From assembly GCF_027580225.2 (NCBI RefSeq), contig NC_073361.2:27545001-27609000 (forward strand): DNA of 64,000 nucleotides. The letters run 5' to 3'. This DNA is from Misgurnus anguillicaudatus (lineage: Eukaryota > Chordata > Actinopteri > Cypriniformes > Cobitidae). The notes beneath the pieces are model-generated. The model had not been told where the DNA came from. It was given only the letters and a program-made list of their open reading frames with translations, and searched no databases. A program made the position numbers and the translations under genes. Positions 49,622 to 62,009 of this stretch are shown in pieces. Every line of letters begins with the position of its first letter. The stretch's first letter is position 1.

Positions 49622-52605
49622 GCTGTTACTAGGGTGGTACTTTTTGCAAAATGTACACATTTGTACCTAAAGAGTTTTTATTTGAGTGCATTTTTATACC
49701 TCAAATGTACCAAAGAGTGCACATTTGTACCTCAAATGTACATATTAGTACCTCAGAGGTACATATTGTTACCAAAGAGTGCATATTAGTATTCAAATGT
49801 ACCAAAGAGTGAACACTTGTACCTCCAATGTGCATAGTAGTACCTCAGAGGTACATATTTGTACCAAAGAGTGCAAAATTGTACATCAAATGTACCAAAG
49901 AGTGCACATATGTACCTCAAGTGTACATATTAGTACCTCAGAGGAATATATTGGTACCAAAAAGAGTGCATATTTGTACATCATATATACCAAAGAGTGG
50001 AAATTGTACATCAAATGTACCAAAGAGTGCATATATTTTACATCAAATGTACCAAAGAGTGCATATTTCTTACATCAAATGTACCAAAGAGTGCACATGT
50101 GTACCTCAAATGTACATATTAGTACCTCAGAGGTACATAATGTTACCAGAGAGTGCATATTTGTACATCAAATGTACCATAAAGTGCAAATTTGTACATT
50201 AAATGTACCAAAGAGTAAATATTAGTACCTTTAGATGTACATATTGGTACCAAAGAGTGCATACTTGTACATCAAATATATATGAAAGAGTGCATATATT
50301 TTACATCAAATGTACCAAAAAGTGCATATTTGTACATCAAATGTACCAAATAGTGCATATTTGTACATCAAGTGTACATATTAGTACCCCAGAGGAACAT
50401 ATTGGTACCAAAGAGTGCATATGTGTACCTCAGATGTACCAAAGAGTGCATATATTTTACATCAAATGTACCAAAGAGTGTATATTCATACATTAAATGT
50501 TCCAAAATAGTGCATATTTGTACATCAAGTGTACATATTAGTACCCCAGAGGAACATATTGGTACCAAAGAGTGCATATTTATACATCAAATGTTCCAAA
50601 GAGATGCATATATTTTACATCAAATGTACCAAAGAGTGCAAAATTGTACATCAAATGTACCAAAGAGTGCACATTTGTAACTCAAATGTACATATTAGTA
50701 CCAAAGAGTGCATATTTTTACATGAAATATATATGAACGAGTGCATATTCATACATTAAATGTACCAAAGAGTGCATATTTGTACATCAAATGTACCAAA
50801 GAGTGCATATTTGTACACCAAATGTACCAAAGAGTGCATATTTGTACATCAAATGTGTCAAAGAGTGCAAAACCGTACAATAAATGTACCAAAGAGTGCA
50901 CATTTGTACATCAAGTGTACATATTAGTACCCCAGAGGTACATATTGGTACCAAAGAGTGCATATTTGTACATCAAATATATATACAAAAGAGTGCATAT
51001 TCGTACATTAAATGTACCAAAGAGTGCATATTTGTACATCAAATGTACCAAAGAGTGGAAATTGTACATCAAATGTACCAAAGAGTGCACATGTGTACCT
51101 CAAATGTACATATTAGTACCTCAGAGGTACATATTGTTACCAGAGAGTGCATATTTGTACATCAAATGTACCATAAAGTGCAAATTTGTACATTAAATGT
51201 ACCAAAGAGTGCATATTTGTACATCAAATAAACCAAAGAGTGCATAGTTTTACAACAAATGTACCAAAGAGTGCACATTTGTACCTCAAATGTACATACT
51301 AGTACCTCAGAGGTACATATTGGTACCAAAGAGTGCATATTTGTACATCAAGTATAAACGAAAGAGTGCATATTCGTACATTAAATGTACCAAAGAGTGC
51401 ACATTTGTACTTCAAATATATACGAAGAAGTGCATATTCGTACATTAAATGTACCAAAGAGTGCATAGTTGTACATCAAATGTACCAAAGAGTGCATATT
51501 TATACATCAAATGTTCCAAAGAGATGCATATTTGTACATCAAATGTACCAGAGTGCAAAATTGTACATCAAATGTACCAAAGAGTGCACATTTGTAACTC
51601 AAATGTACATATTAGTACCAAAGAGTGCATATTTTTACATGAAATATATATGAACGAGTGCATATTCATACATTAAATGTACCAAAGAGTGCATATTTGT
51701 ACATCAAATGTACCAAAGAGTGCATATTTGTACATCAAATGTACCAAAGAGTGCATATTTGTACACCAAATGTACCAAAGAGTGCATATTTGTACATCAA
51801 ATGTGTCAAAGAGTGCAAAACTGTACAATAAATGTACCAAAGAGTGCACATTTGTACCTCAAATGTACATAGTACCCCAGAGGTACATATTGGTACCAAA
51901 GAGTGCATATTCGTACATCAAATATATATACAAAAGAGTGCATATTCGTACATTAAATGTACCAAAGAGTGCATATTTGTACATCAAATGTACCAAAGAG
52001 TGGAAATTGTACATCAAATGTACCAAAGAGTGCACATGTGTACCTCAAATGTACATATTAGTACCCCAGAGGTACATATTGTTACCAGAGAGTGCATATT
52101 TGTACATCAAATGTACCAAAGAATGCATATTTCTTACATCAAATGTACCAAAGAGTGCATATTTGTACATCAAATGAACCAAAGAGTGCATAGTTTTACA
52201 ACAAATGTACCAAAGAGTGCACATTTGTACCCCAAATGTACATACTAGTACCTCAGAGGTACATATTGGTACCAAAGAGTGCATATTTGTACATCAAGTA
52301 TAAACGAAAGAGTGCATATTCGTACATTAAATGTACCAAAGAGTGCACATTTGTACTTCAAATATATACGAAGAAGTGCATATTCGTACATTACATGTAC
52401 CAAAGAGTGCATAGTTGTACATCAAATGTACCAAAGAGTGCACATTTGTACCTCAAATGTACCAAATAGTGCACATTTGTATCTTAAGTGTACATGTTAG
52501 TACCTCAAAGGTACAAATTGCTACCAAATGTATACATTTCTGTATTGGGAGATATTAGGACCTTTTAAAAGGGCACTGACCCAGTGACAGTTTTTTTGAC
52601 CATTT
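49622..52605. repeat. 31-bp minisatellite array inside a short-TIR element
   Basis: About 90 units of 31 bp built on GTACCAAAGAGTGCATATTT and GTACATCAAAT, with a variant block ATTAGTACCTCAGAGGTACA every few units. The outer ends CTGTTACTAGGGTGGTACTTT (49622) and GGGCACTGACCCAGTGACAG (52566-52591) are inverse-complement related, so the array seems to be the expanded interior of a transposon. Because 31 is one more than a multiple of three, the three forward frames rotate and stay open over long stretches. Confidence 0.9.
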
Positions 52606-52609
52606 GTTA

Positions 52610-54095
52610 AATGTTTTGTTTTAAAAACATTCCAGTAGTCAACACAAAAATGCAATGCATGTAAACGGTAATTTGGGAAATCATTGTGGTATCAAATAAT
52701 GTCACGGTATTTTGATGGAACTTGTCATTGCCGCAGCAGTTTTTACTATAAAGGACAGAGAAGCTGACCACTTTACATTCAGTATTACAACATAAACGGT
52801 TGAATGAGTACAGTACATGTATATAGGTACATAGTTATGTCCAGTTCTCTTATTTCCGATGACATCAGTAATATTCAAACAGGAGTTCAAAATGCCTCAA
52901 CAGCGATATGAGAGCTGTATCACCAAAAGCAACTTAACTATTGCTGGATCTCCAGAGATCAGAGATGTATAATTGAGTATATAATCCAAAACAAAACTTA
53001 GTAACTATAGGACTGACAGCGTAACTCTGTAAAAGATCGAAACGGCAGATGCATCAGTTTGTGTACGTGTGGCTTTCAAGGTGCTTTTCAGCGAGCGAAT
53101 TGAAGTGCCACAGGGTTGTAACATAATACCAGTGAATGGTCCACCACTACAGCGAGTATTGCGTTAGAGAAAGACCTGTTGTACATGAGGCATAAATCAT
53201 AAACACCTGCAAGATGCTTCACCACAATTCTGGTGTGTTGGATGGATGCACCTTTTTGGGCTTGAAAGTAGGGACCCTTTTTTCTACCATAACTTGGAAG
53301 AGCAAGAACATTTACTAAAATAACACAATTTGTGTGGCTTGAGGGTGAGTAAATCATGGGGTAATTTTCATTTATTTCATCATCCCTTTAAGGTTATAAA
53401 AAGGTTGGAAAAAATGGTTCTTTGGGGAACTCGAAATAGTACTTCTATGGCAATGAACGAAGCATGTTTCATATGAAGTACAAATGGAAACAAATAAAAT
53501 GTAACCTTCTTCAAGCTTCTGTCCATGCAATATTTTAGTTTGAGCATTTATTTGGTGCCGTGGTATCACATGCCAACATCACGATTGCCTTGACTGATGC
53601 TTGTAAACACACACCCACATGTACAGTAACCACACACAGATCCACAAACTAATAAACATCACTGTTTCACTGACTCCGATCAGCTAATACATACATGTTT
53701 GCTCACTCCTTAAATAAATAAGTGAGTGAGAGTGAGAGTGTAATCAAACACAATGTAGCAGTGGGAAGGGTCACAGTGTGAATGGGAGGGGTAGAGCGAG
53801 GCAGAGAGAGAACAAGAGAGAGAGAGACATCTCCCATCTGTGTTTATTCTCCATACAGTTTATGACAGGCAACCAAGATAGAAAGAGCTAAAATAAAGGG
53901 CCCGTGTAAAGACCCCACAAGAGATTTTTACACATGGGATGTGGTCCCCACCGGAGATGCCAAGCCTTTCACTTTTATCGCTAATGATCCCCTCTGATCT
54001 TTGACGTGTTGACTCAGAAGACACTTTTCCACCTGAGGAGTCTGCTTTTAAAGTCCGTCCCTTCACGAATAGAAGAGTTGTCCTTCAGGAAACTT
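52610..54095. other. Upstream region of the phosphodiesterase-like gene
   Basis: Mostly unassigned. 53385-53470 is a piece of the AAGAACC MITE. 53,690-53,830 is purine-rich with GA repeats (AGAGAGAGAGAGAC) and may be in or near the 5'UTR. No TATA box is obvious. Confidence 0.4.
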
Positions 54096-54099
54096 CGAG

Positions 54100-57000
54100 A
54101 TGTCAGAGCTGAGCTCGAAAAAACAAGGATTTAAAAAATGCCGGAGTGCCACATTCAGCATCGACGGTTACAGCTTCACCATTGGTAAGAACAGCTGGTC
54201 AGGTGTGCGTGGGTGCGTTTCTGTGGCCAGCGCTGGTTTAGTTTTTTTGTGAGATTGTGCTGTTGCTGTGCATGGTTTTGTATGGATATAGTTTGAAACT
54301 TTATTTTAAACAGATGTTAGATTTCTTAGTTTGTGCATGTGTGAAGGTTTGTGAACTTCTCAAACCATAAATGTTTTGGGAAATTGGTTCAAGAGCGCCA
54401 TTCTCGCATATAAATGCTCTCTGGGTGTGTCATAGGAACATGAAAGCAACAATTAGACTCAGTTTTAGTCAAGTCTCTCTGGGTTTCTTTCAGCCTGAGT
54501 ACAATTAGATTGCGTAAGAAACAACTTTTTTCGATAAAGTGACTCACGGTGCTCTGTGTTCTCCAAAAGCCGCAATTCTTTTATTGCACTGTCAGATAGC
54601 GAAGGATACGACATCTGCCCGTGACAAAGTCTGGCAGGCTTTGGGGTTGGCGGGGTAGACTCGAGCAGATGCAAAACAATACACGGCAGTGACGTGACTT
54701 GACAGTTGTCGTGAATGTGAATTGTCGACAATTATTTCTGAAAGGTCAAGGCTTATATAACAGACACAATCAGTGCTAAATGGTGACGTGCTTTGCAGAA
54801 GGTCCCTTAGGAAAATTAAGCATGGTTTTATTGTGGTAAAAGTGTAGTAGCCATGTTTTTTTCAATGTGTTGATTACTATCATGGTTATTTTGTGGTTAC
54901 CATGGTTTTTTTTTTTTTTGTTTCAACTGTAGTGAAACCATGGTGTGTCCGTTTTCGCACGAATCCTTTTGTGAGTACCAACCTGTCCGTTTAATTCCTC
55001 CTGATGAGATCAATTCTCACAGGAACCCGTGTTTATCTTAAAAGCGTGTACATACTGTAACCCAAGCCCACACAAACAGTCACGATGGGGCCGAAAGGGT
55101 TTTCTCCCGTGCATCTCCCATGCTGCCTGCGCGATTACCGTCTCCATGGTCACCGGCAGAGGCAGGATGTGATGTCACGACCTAGTAGTGAATAAACCGA
55201 ACAAACAAACCCCAACCCATCTCATCCCTATAGTGCCGCTGCCTCTGTATATGTATATATATGTGTGGGTAGGACGCCCAGAGGGATCTCATTAAAGCAC
55301 CTGTTGACACGTCACCAAAGCTCCTGGGTCAGGTGCAAGGTGTATGTGGATGGAAACTGAGGGGTCTTTTCTAGTTACCTGGCAGAGGAGGCGTGGGTGA
55401 CAGTGTGTTTCCCCCCGCTGAGGCCGATTCTGTCATCAGCACATTAGAGGAGTCGTGTGAGCTGCCCAGCGGGAGTCATTATCGCTAATGAAGAGTCTTT
55501 TCTCCTCTCCTGAGCACTGACACTCGTTGGACATTCGGCTGCCTGATGAACTCGCTGTGCTAAAGGTTCTCTAAATTTCCCTCTCATTACCTCAGCACCA
55601 CCCGCAGACAACCTCACTTAACCCTTCAAACAGCCTCCACTTAACCATCTCACATCTTCCTACCGCTCGCTCGCTCGCTATCTCTTTATGTTGTTGTTCT
55701 TTTTTGCTTTTTTAACAATTTTTATTCAACTGTGTCTGGATCAAGCCCGTAACCACACCTTGAATATTGGGGGCTTGGGACCAATATATTCAGGGCTATA
55801 TGTATGTATAAAAAACATCAAATATTTGAGGGGGGCAATTTGGCCATTTCTGATTATTGGGGGGGGGGGGCATGTCACCCTTACGGTACGTTCACACGGG
55901 GCGTTAGCGCTTCTCATTCACTTTTAACGATACGTTTACACGAGGCGTAAGCGTTAACCCTTCCCATTCACTTTTAATGGGTAACGTCATGCGTTGCCGA
56001 ACTGAATTGTGAACATTTCTCAACTTTTCAAGCGGCAACTCGTGCGTCAGCCAATCAAATCGCCTTATGCAAATAACCTAGATAGAGCCAGCCAATTACA
56101 TTTATGTAAGGGCCGATTCACACCGGCTGCTTGGCGTGAGCGTCTCAGCTGCGTGGCATGTCCGTTATTATTTAGGCTCCCATGTTAGCAGGTTTGACCG
56201 TGCACACCGCCTGCGTGACACGCACGTCTCAGGCACGGCTCGAGCCGCGCCGAAAACGCGTTAATGCTAGGAATAGGACCGACGCCTATTTTCCACGCCA
56301 CACGCTGGAAGCGTTTCCAGGCAAAATATATGTCACCTACAGCAGCAGCAGTGCGCCAGGCACGATTCTGGTGTGCAAAGACACAAAAAATGCGATGCAG
56401 CCGCCACGCAACTGATACGCAACAGACACGCCACGCAGCCGGTGTGAATCGGCCCTATGACCGGAGCATGTGTAGAGGCCACTGTGATTGGCTGTTGGCC
56501 ACGCTTCAGAGAAGCCTTCCGTCAAGCGTTAACGGTTTCGCAGAGGTGTATAGTACTTAAGTATTTTTACTTTTTACATAAAAGTACATTTTCAAGTATT
56601 TGTATTTTATTAGTGTTTTTCTTTGGAAAACACACATTCCAAAGCATATTATCAAAATATTTACTCCACTACATTTCATATTTTCAGGTTTTTGTTTAAT
56701 ATTTAATATTTAAAGGAATAGTCTACTCATTTTCAATATTAAAATATGTTATTACCTTAACTAAGAATTTTATATACATCCCTCTATCATATGTGTGCGT
56801 GCACGTAAGCGCTGGAGCGCGCTGCGACGCTTTGATAGCATTTAGCTTAGCCCCATTCATTCAATGGTACCATTTAGAGATAAAGTTAGAAGTGACCAAA
56901 CACATCAATGTTTTTCCTATTTAAGACGAGTAGTTATACGAGCAAGTTTGGTGGTACAAAATAAAACGTAGCGCTTTTCTAAGCGGATTTAAAAGAGGAA

Positions 57001-60000
57001 CTATATTTTATGGCGTAATAGCACTTTTGGGAGTACTTCGACTCTGCGCAGTAACACCCACCCTCTCCCATTATGAGAGGGAGAAGGGGAGCGGACTTTT
57101 CAGGCGAGTCGAAGTACTCCCAAAAGTGCTATTACGCCATAAAATATAGTTCCTCTTTATGGAAGACCGGAGCATGTGTAGCGGCCAATGTGATTGGCAT
57201 TACGGTACATTCACACGAGGCAAAAGCGTTAACCCTTGACAGAAGGCTTGTCTGAAGCGTGGCCAACAGCCGGTTAGAGTGGCCGCGGCCTATGCTCCGG
57301 TCCTCCATGAACGTGGTTGGCTGGCTCTGCCTGGGTTGTTTGCGTGGGGCGATCTGATTGGCTGATGCACGCGTTGCAGCGGCACTTACGCGGCACCAAC
57401 GGATTCACAATTCAGTACGGCAACGCATGACGTAACCCATTAAAAGTGAATGAAAAGCGTTAACGATTACGCCCTGTGTGAACGCAACGTTAATGTCTAT
57501 TGTGGTTACAGTCCTGGTCCGTATTGAACAAATTATTTCAGTTTTCTTGTTTTTTCGAATAATTTTTTTCGTACTTTCAAATGCCTTTTTTGCATTTATT
57601 CATTTATTTTGCATATATTTTATACATTTATATTTTATGTGCATGCATTGTTACAATTTTTTGATGTGTTTTATTTAGACAACACTACAGTCTGCGTGTT
57701 CAGTAAAGTGATATGTTATCTAATTGCAATGTTGTTTTGTTATTTCGTTTGAATAGATGTTTGTGAATACAATACACCGTTTTTTCCAGCTGTGGGCGGT
57801 TGGTTAGTTATGTACTTTTTCCTGATATACTTTCTTAAAATTTTAAGAGATGTTATATTTTTTTAAAACCTAAACAAATTCTGCTATGTTTTTTGTGTGT
57901 CTGTTTTATTTTAGCCTTTTTAGATAGCAATACTTATTATTGTAGATTAAATTTTTGTTTGGTATAATGTTGTCAGCTGGATGTTATTGCTAAATAAGTT
58001 AAATAAGTTCAAGTATTTAATTTTTTATTATTTAAAATATTTTAGTATGAGTACAATTTGGGCAGGTCCTATACCTATAAGTGCAATATTTATTAGGGAA
58101 ATCAGAAAGATGGTTGACACAATTGACCATTTACACAAGTTTTTGTCTGTTTTTTGTTTATGTAAATTTGGGAGTGTCTGATGATGAGATTAGTTAGACA
58201 ACTAATAAAATAATACAATAAAACAAAAGAAAATGGCATCAGCGAGCAAACAACCTCTTTTTAATCCTTTTAATCTATTTTTCGCTTTGACCAAGTATTT
58301 ATTAATTAATTACGATGCTGAATCCTTCTTAAGAAAAAGAGTTTAGTTTTAGTCCTGCTTCTACACACATGTTTGTAATTTTCATGTATTTTATTGACAC
58401 TTGTTAAGTTCAGGTATGTTTGATTAGGATCAGAGCCAAACTCTGCATTACCAGAGTCCTCTAGAAACCGTGTGTGACACCCTTAAGCTGCTGTTTATTA
58501 ACCAGAAATTGTCCAAATAAATAATAATGGGGCGGTTTCCCAGACAGGGATTATTATTATTTTTTGACAAAGACAGTGTACATTAATATACAGTAAATGC
58601 ACGAGAATTAGACAAAAATTTTCATCCATTGTCCCTAAACAGATCTTAAAATTGTCTACCTAAAACACAATATAAAGATTACACAGAACAATACAAATGT
58701 AAAAACACAGTAAAACAGATATAATTATTCAAATCATGTTACTTAATACAATGTACAAGCCTAGATTAGACTAATCCTAGACTAAAATAAACGTAAGAGC
58801 TGTTCAAACTAAAAACAATCTGTTGTGGTTGAGTTGTGTACTTTCTTCAGGTGGCCGTCAGGGAGCGCTGTTTATTCAGTTATTTATAGCATAGCAACGC
58901 ACTTTCTCGATATTAGCCTACACATTCGCGCGGTTTGTCTTTTAAACCCTAGCCGAGTTTATCTACAGGCTGTTTTATGGCTAAGAATCATAAAAGCTAC
59001 CACAGGTTTTTAATAAGACGCATTTGTCAGCAGAAACTTTTACCACAGAAAGCAGAAAAGTGCAAATCCGATGTTTCCTCAGCACCTGACAAATTCTTGG
59101 ACTGTTGCCAGGTCTGGTTTATAAACGGTAGGCATTGTAAACATCGAGCTTGATTTTAACCACCTAATGAGACACTTTAAGTTAAAAAGTAGACATATGC
59201 AGGTTATAGTAAGCATTATATACTTAGTCTTATACACAAAACACAGGATTTAACTTGTTTCTGTTCGTTTTGGGTTGGTTTTTATTTATTTTTTCTTAAG
59301 ATCTGGCAACATTGGGTCAAAAGCTGCATTTACTGAATCGGCAGGTATTTTCTTTGTCATACTCTTAATCTCTGGGTCTGTAGCCTTGTATTTTTCCTGT
59401 CTACAAATCAAAAAGTATAAAGCTGAGCTATTCTTTTTCTCTCTCACACTTTTTATTTCTTTGCTTATCAGTTTTTTCCCCAGAAAACTGTGCTGGAAGT
59501 GTAGGGGAGACTGGGGCTAGTTGTCACAAGTGAAGGCTGATTTTTTTGCATGTTCATAAGTAATTGTTTTGCTGTTTACTAGAAACGTTAGAACTATTTA
59601 ATACTTTTACTATAGCCAATTATCCAAGATATGTGCAATGACTAGCAATGGCATTCTGATGAGATGCACAAAATGGTGCAACTATTATCCTTAATCTTCC
59701 TATTACTGTATCTTTAGCATATTTATAAGTTACATGTAAATAACATCACTGAGAGTGAATTTTGTTATGTTTATTGAAGGCTTTTGAATGCATCTTCATA
59801 CAAACAACATTTCAGATGAAATGGAAATTACATTTGCAGATTTTTGTGTTTGTGACTAAACTTGACATTTGGTGGAAAGAAATCATTTATGGTGAGTCAT
59901 CACTGTTGTTTCAGAAAGGCCCTCATCCTTACGTGTCCTCACACATCTGTGTATTTCTTGTTTCTTTTTTCTGCAGTGGCGAATGAAGCTGGAGAGAGCA

Positions 60001-60538
60001 GTTCGAGACCTCTGGCACGCTTTGCACGTGAGTATTTAAATAACAGACACGTGTGCTGAGCTGTTGACTTTATAAAATATGTTTTTTTTACTGATGAAAC
60101 AAGTTTGAAATGAAATTGATCAGACATACTGACCTGTTATACTAAAGCTTGTAGCAGGTGTTAAAATTCCAGGAGGAGAGAGAGAGAGATGCACTGTTTT
60201 TATATATTTATACAATAGCAACCCCCTAAATTGTTGAATGAGAGGCGTTCGAGATATTTAAAACTGCAACAGGATGCTTTTCTGTAAAGTTAAATGCTGC
60301 ATTTTTGTCTTCTCGCCTTGACCTGACATTCTGGTGTCCTCTGAGCTTTTGATCTCTGATTGTTGCATCAGGTTCCAAGTCCCAGAATGCTTTGTGGAAT
60401 GCCATCACAGCGGGCATCGGGATCAAGGATAAGGATAAGCGCGGGATCGTGATTGACCCGAGAAGTCCCGAGGAGATTCTGGCAGATGACCTGCCCGCTA
60501 TCGACACTCCTGATGCCATGGAGAAGACCGCCATCAGG
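54100..60538 (+). CDS. N-terminal exons of a PDE1C-like calmodulin-dependent cyclic nucleotide phosphodiesterase (3 exons, 3' incomplete)
   Basis: Three exons with matching phases encode about 102 residues: 54100-54184 (MSELSSKKQGF..CRSATFSIDGYSFTI), 59977-60028 (ANEAGESSSRPLARFA) and 60372-60538 (SKSQNALWNAITAGIG..IVIDPRSPEEILADDLP..MEKTAIR). Borders are ATTG|GTAAGA, CTGCAG|TGGCG, TTTGCAC|GTGAGT, GCATCAG|GTTCC and ATCAG|GTTAGG. The serine-containing N-terminus with SxDGYSFTIV, RPLARF, and PEEILADxLP before a TSxRLRSLV-type junction is what I recall for the long N-terminal isoforms of PDE1C; PDE1 enzymes hydrolyse cAMP and cGMP under Ca2+-calmodulin control. The exon structure is firm. The family name rests on memory of that region, since neither the calmodulin site nor the catalytic HD-type domain is in the window. 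Confidence 0.6.
54803..54950. mobile_element. Partial CCTTACGAAAATTAACC MITE
   Basis: Left end CCCTTAGGAAAATTAAGCATGG and interior ACCATGGTTTT, lacking the right end. Third copy of the family seen at 5644 and 9887. It lies in intron 1 of the phosphodiesterase-like gene. Confidence 0.65.
56109..56456. mobile_element. Nested MITE with GGGCCGATTCACACCGGCTG ends
   Basis: Right end CAGCCGGTGTGAATCGGCCC is the exact complement of the left. GC-rich interior with AGCGTCTCAGCTGCG. Confidence 0.8.
56709..57158. mobile_element. Nested palindromic element, right arm truncated
   Basis: Starts TTAAAGGAATAGTCTACTC; the centre (GAGGGAGAAGGGGAGCGGAC) and inner arms match 17530-18046, which lacks the other outer arm. 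Confidence 0.75.
57490..59970. other. Intron of the phosphodiesterase-like gene, unassigned
   Basis: AT-rich DNA between coding exons 1 and 2. I see no further in-phase exon and no paired element ends. Confidence 0.4.
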
Positions 60539-60808
60539 TTAGGCATTACATATCTCACCTTCAACCTACTGTGAACATGCCAAATAAATGATTGATTGGC
60601 CAAGATTGAATTAGTGATGGTGTTGGTAGCCAATCACTTTTGTGTCAGACCAGGGCAGGTGTTTGAATTGTAAAAGTCTACAATTTTAAGCGTTTTGAAC
60701 CATGATGCAATAGCAGATCCTGTTTAGGTCTGGTTTAAACTTCTTTAGAAATCCTCCTCTGTGCAGTTGTGCTTTTAACATAAGCAAGAGACTGATCTGA
60801 CCAACATA

Positions 60809-62008
60809 CACTCACCTAAAGGATTATTAGGAACACTTGTTCAATTTCTCATTAATGCAATTATTTAATCAACCAATCACATGGCAGTTGCTTTAAGGCA
60901 TTTAGGGGTGTGGTCCTGGTCAAGACAATCTCCTGAACTCCAAACTGAATGTCAGAATGGGAAAGAAAGGTGATTTAAGCAATTTTAAGCGTGGCATGGT
61001 TGTTGGTGCCAGACGGGCCGGTCTGAGTATTTCACAATTTGCTCAGTTACTTGGATTTTCACTCACAACCATTTCTAGGGTTTACAAGAATGGTGTGAAA
61101 AGGGAAAAACATCCAGTATGCGGCAGTCCTGTGGGCGAAAAGTCCTTGTTGATGCTAGAGGTCAGAGGAGAATGGGCCGACTGATTCAAGCTGATAGAAG
61201 AGCAACTTTGACTGAAATAACCACTCGTACAACCGATGTATGCAGCAAAGCATTTGTGAAGCCACAACACGCACAACCTTGAGGCGGATGGGCTACAACA
61301 GCAGAAGACCCCACCGGGTACCACTCATCTCCACTACAAATAGGAAAAAGAGGCTACAATTTTCACAAGCTCATGGAAAAGTATTGCCTGATCTGATGAG
61401 TATCTATTTCTGTTGGGACATTCAGATGGTAGAGTCAGAATTTGGCGTAACAGAATGAGAACATGGATCCATCATGCCTTGTTATCACTGTGCAGTCTGG
61501 TGGTGGTGGTGGTGTAATGGTGTGGGGGATGTTTTCTTGGCACACTTTAGGCCCCTTACTGCCAATTGGGCATCGTTTAAATTCCACGGCCTACCTGAGC
61601 ATTGTTTCTGACCATGTCCATTCCTTTATGACCACCATGTGCCCATCCTCTGATGGCTACTTCCAGCAGGATAATGCACCATGTCACAAAGCTCGAATCA
61701 TTTCAAATTGGTTTCTTAAACATGACAATGAGTTCACTGTACTAAAATGGCCCCCACAGTCACCAGATCTCAATCCAATAGAGCATCTTTGGGATGTGGT
61801 GGAGCGGGAGCTTCGTGCCCTGGATGTGCATCCCACAAATCTCCATCAACTGCAAGATGCTATCCTATCAATATGGGCCAACATTTAAAAAAGAATGCTT
61901 TCAGCACCTTGTTGAATCAATGCAACGTAGAATTAAGGCAGTTCTGAAGGCGAAAGTGGGTCAAACACAGTATTAGTACGGTGTTCCTAATAATCCTTTA
62001 GGTGAGTG
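60809..62008 (+). mobile_element. Tc1/mariner transposon with 28-bp inverted repeats, decayed
   Basis: 1200 bp between TA duplications (60807-60808, 62009-62010). Ends CACTCACCTAAAGGATTATT and AATAATCCTTTAGGTGAGTG. Encodes a broken Tc1-type transposase. A different lineage from the copy at 13627, which has 200-bp repeats. Confidence 0.92.
60957..61975 (+). pseudogene. Broken Tc1-type transposase
   Basis: Begins MGKKGDLSNFKRGMVVGARR with a helix-turn-helix (SISQFAQLLGFSLTTISRVY). Frameshifts near 61,130-61,150 and 61,240, and a stop near 61,455 after ESEFGVTE, break it. The first catalytic block (normally SDES) reads WDIQMVES, so the first Asp context is damaged. The second half is open from 61463: GGGVMVWGMFSWHTLG, FQQDNAPCHKA with the second Asp, [15 protein letters not shown] with the Glu. 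Not functional as it stands. Confidence 0.9.
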
Positions 62009-62009
62009 T

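Larger units (their letters stand above)
55885..57488. mobile_element. 1.6-kb inverted-repeat element carrying two other elements
   Basis: Outer arms: ACGGTACGTTCACACGGGGC and CATTCACTTTTAATGGGTAACG at the left, complements at 57,200-57,488. Sub-terminal TGTGATTGGCTGTTGGCCAC (56,480) and GTGGCCAACAGCCGG (57,262) also pair. Inside are 56109-56456 and 56709-57158. Confidence 0.7.

Noticed and set aside
49779..52469. A run of overlapping 75-166 codon frames with Tyr/Cys/Lys-rich repeats
   Set aside because: They arise from the 31-bp minisatellite, open in all three forward frames; no start context, splice site or codon bias supports a protein.
53860..54066. Minus-strand frame beside the first phosphodiesterase-like exon
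   Set aside because: Antisense to the probable 5'UTR; no support beyond being open.
56182..56560. Two overlapping plus-strand frames with Arg-rich text
   Set aside because: They lie within the GC-rich nested MITE, whose two halves are inverse complements.
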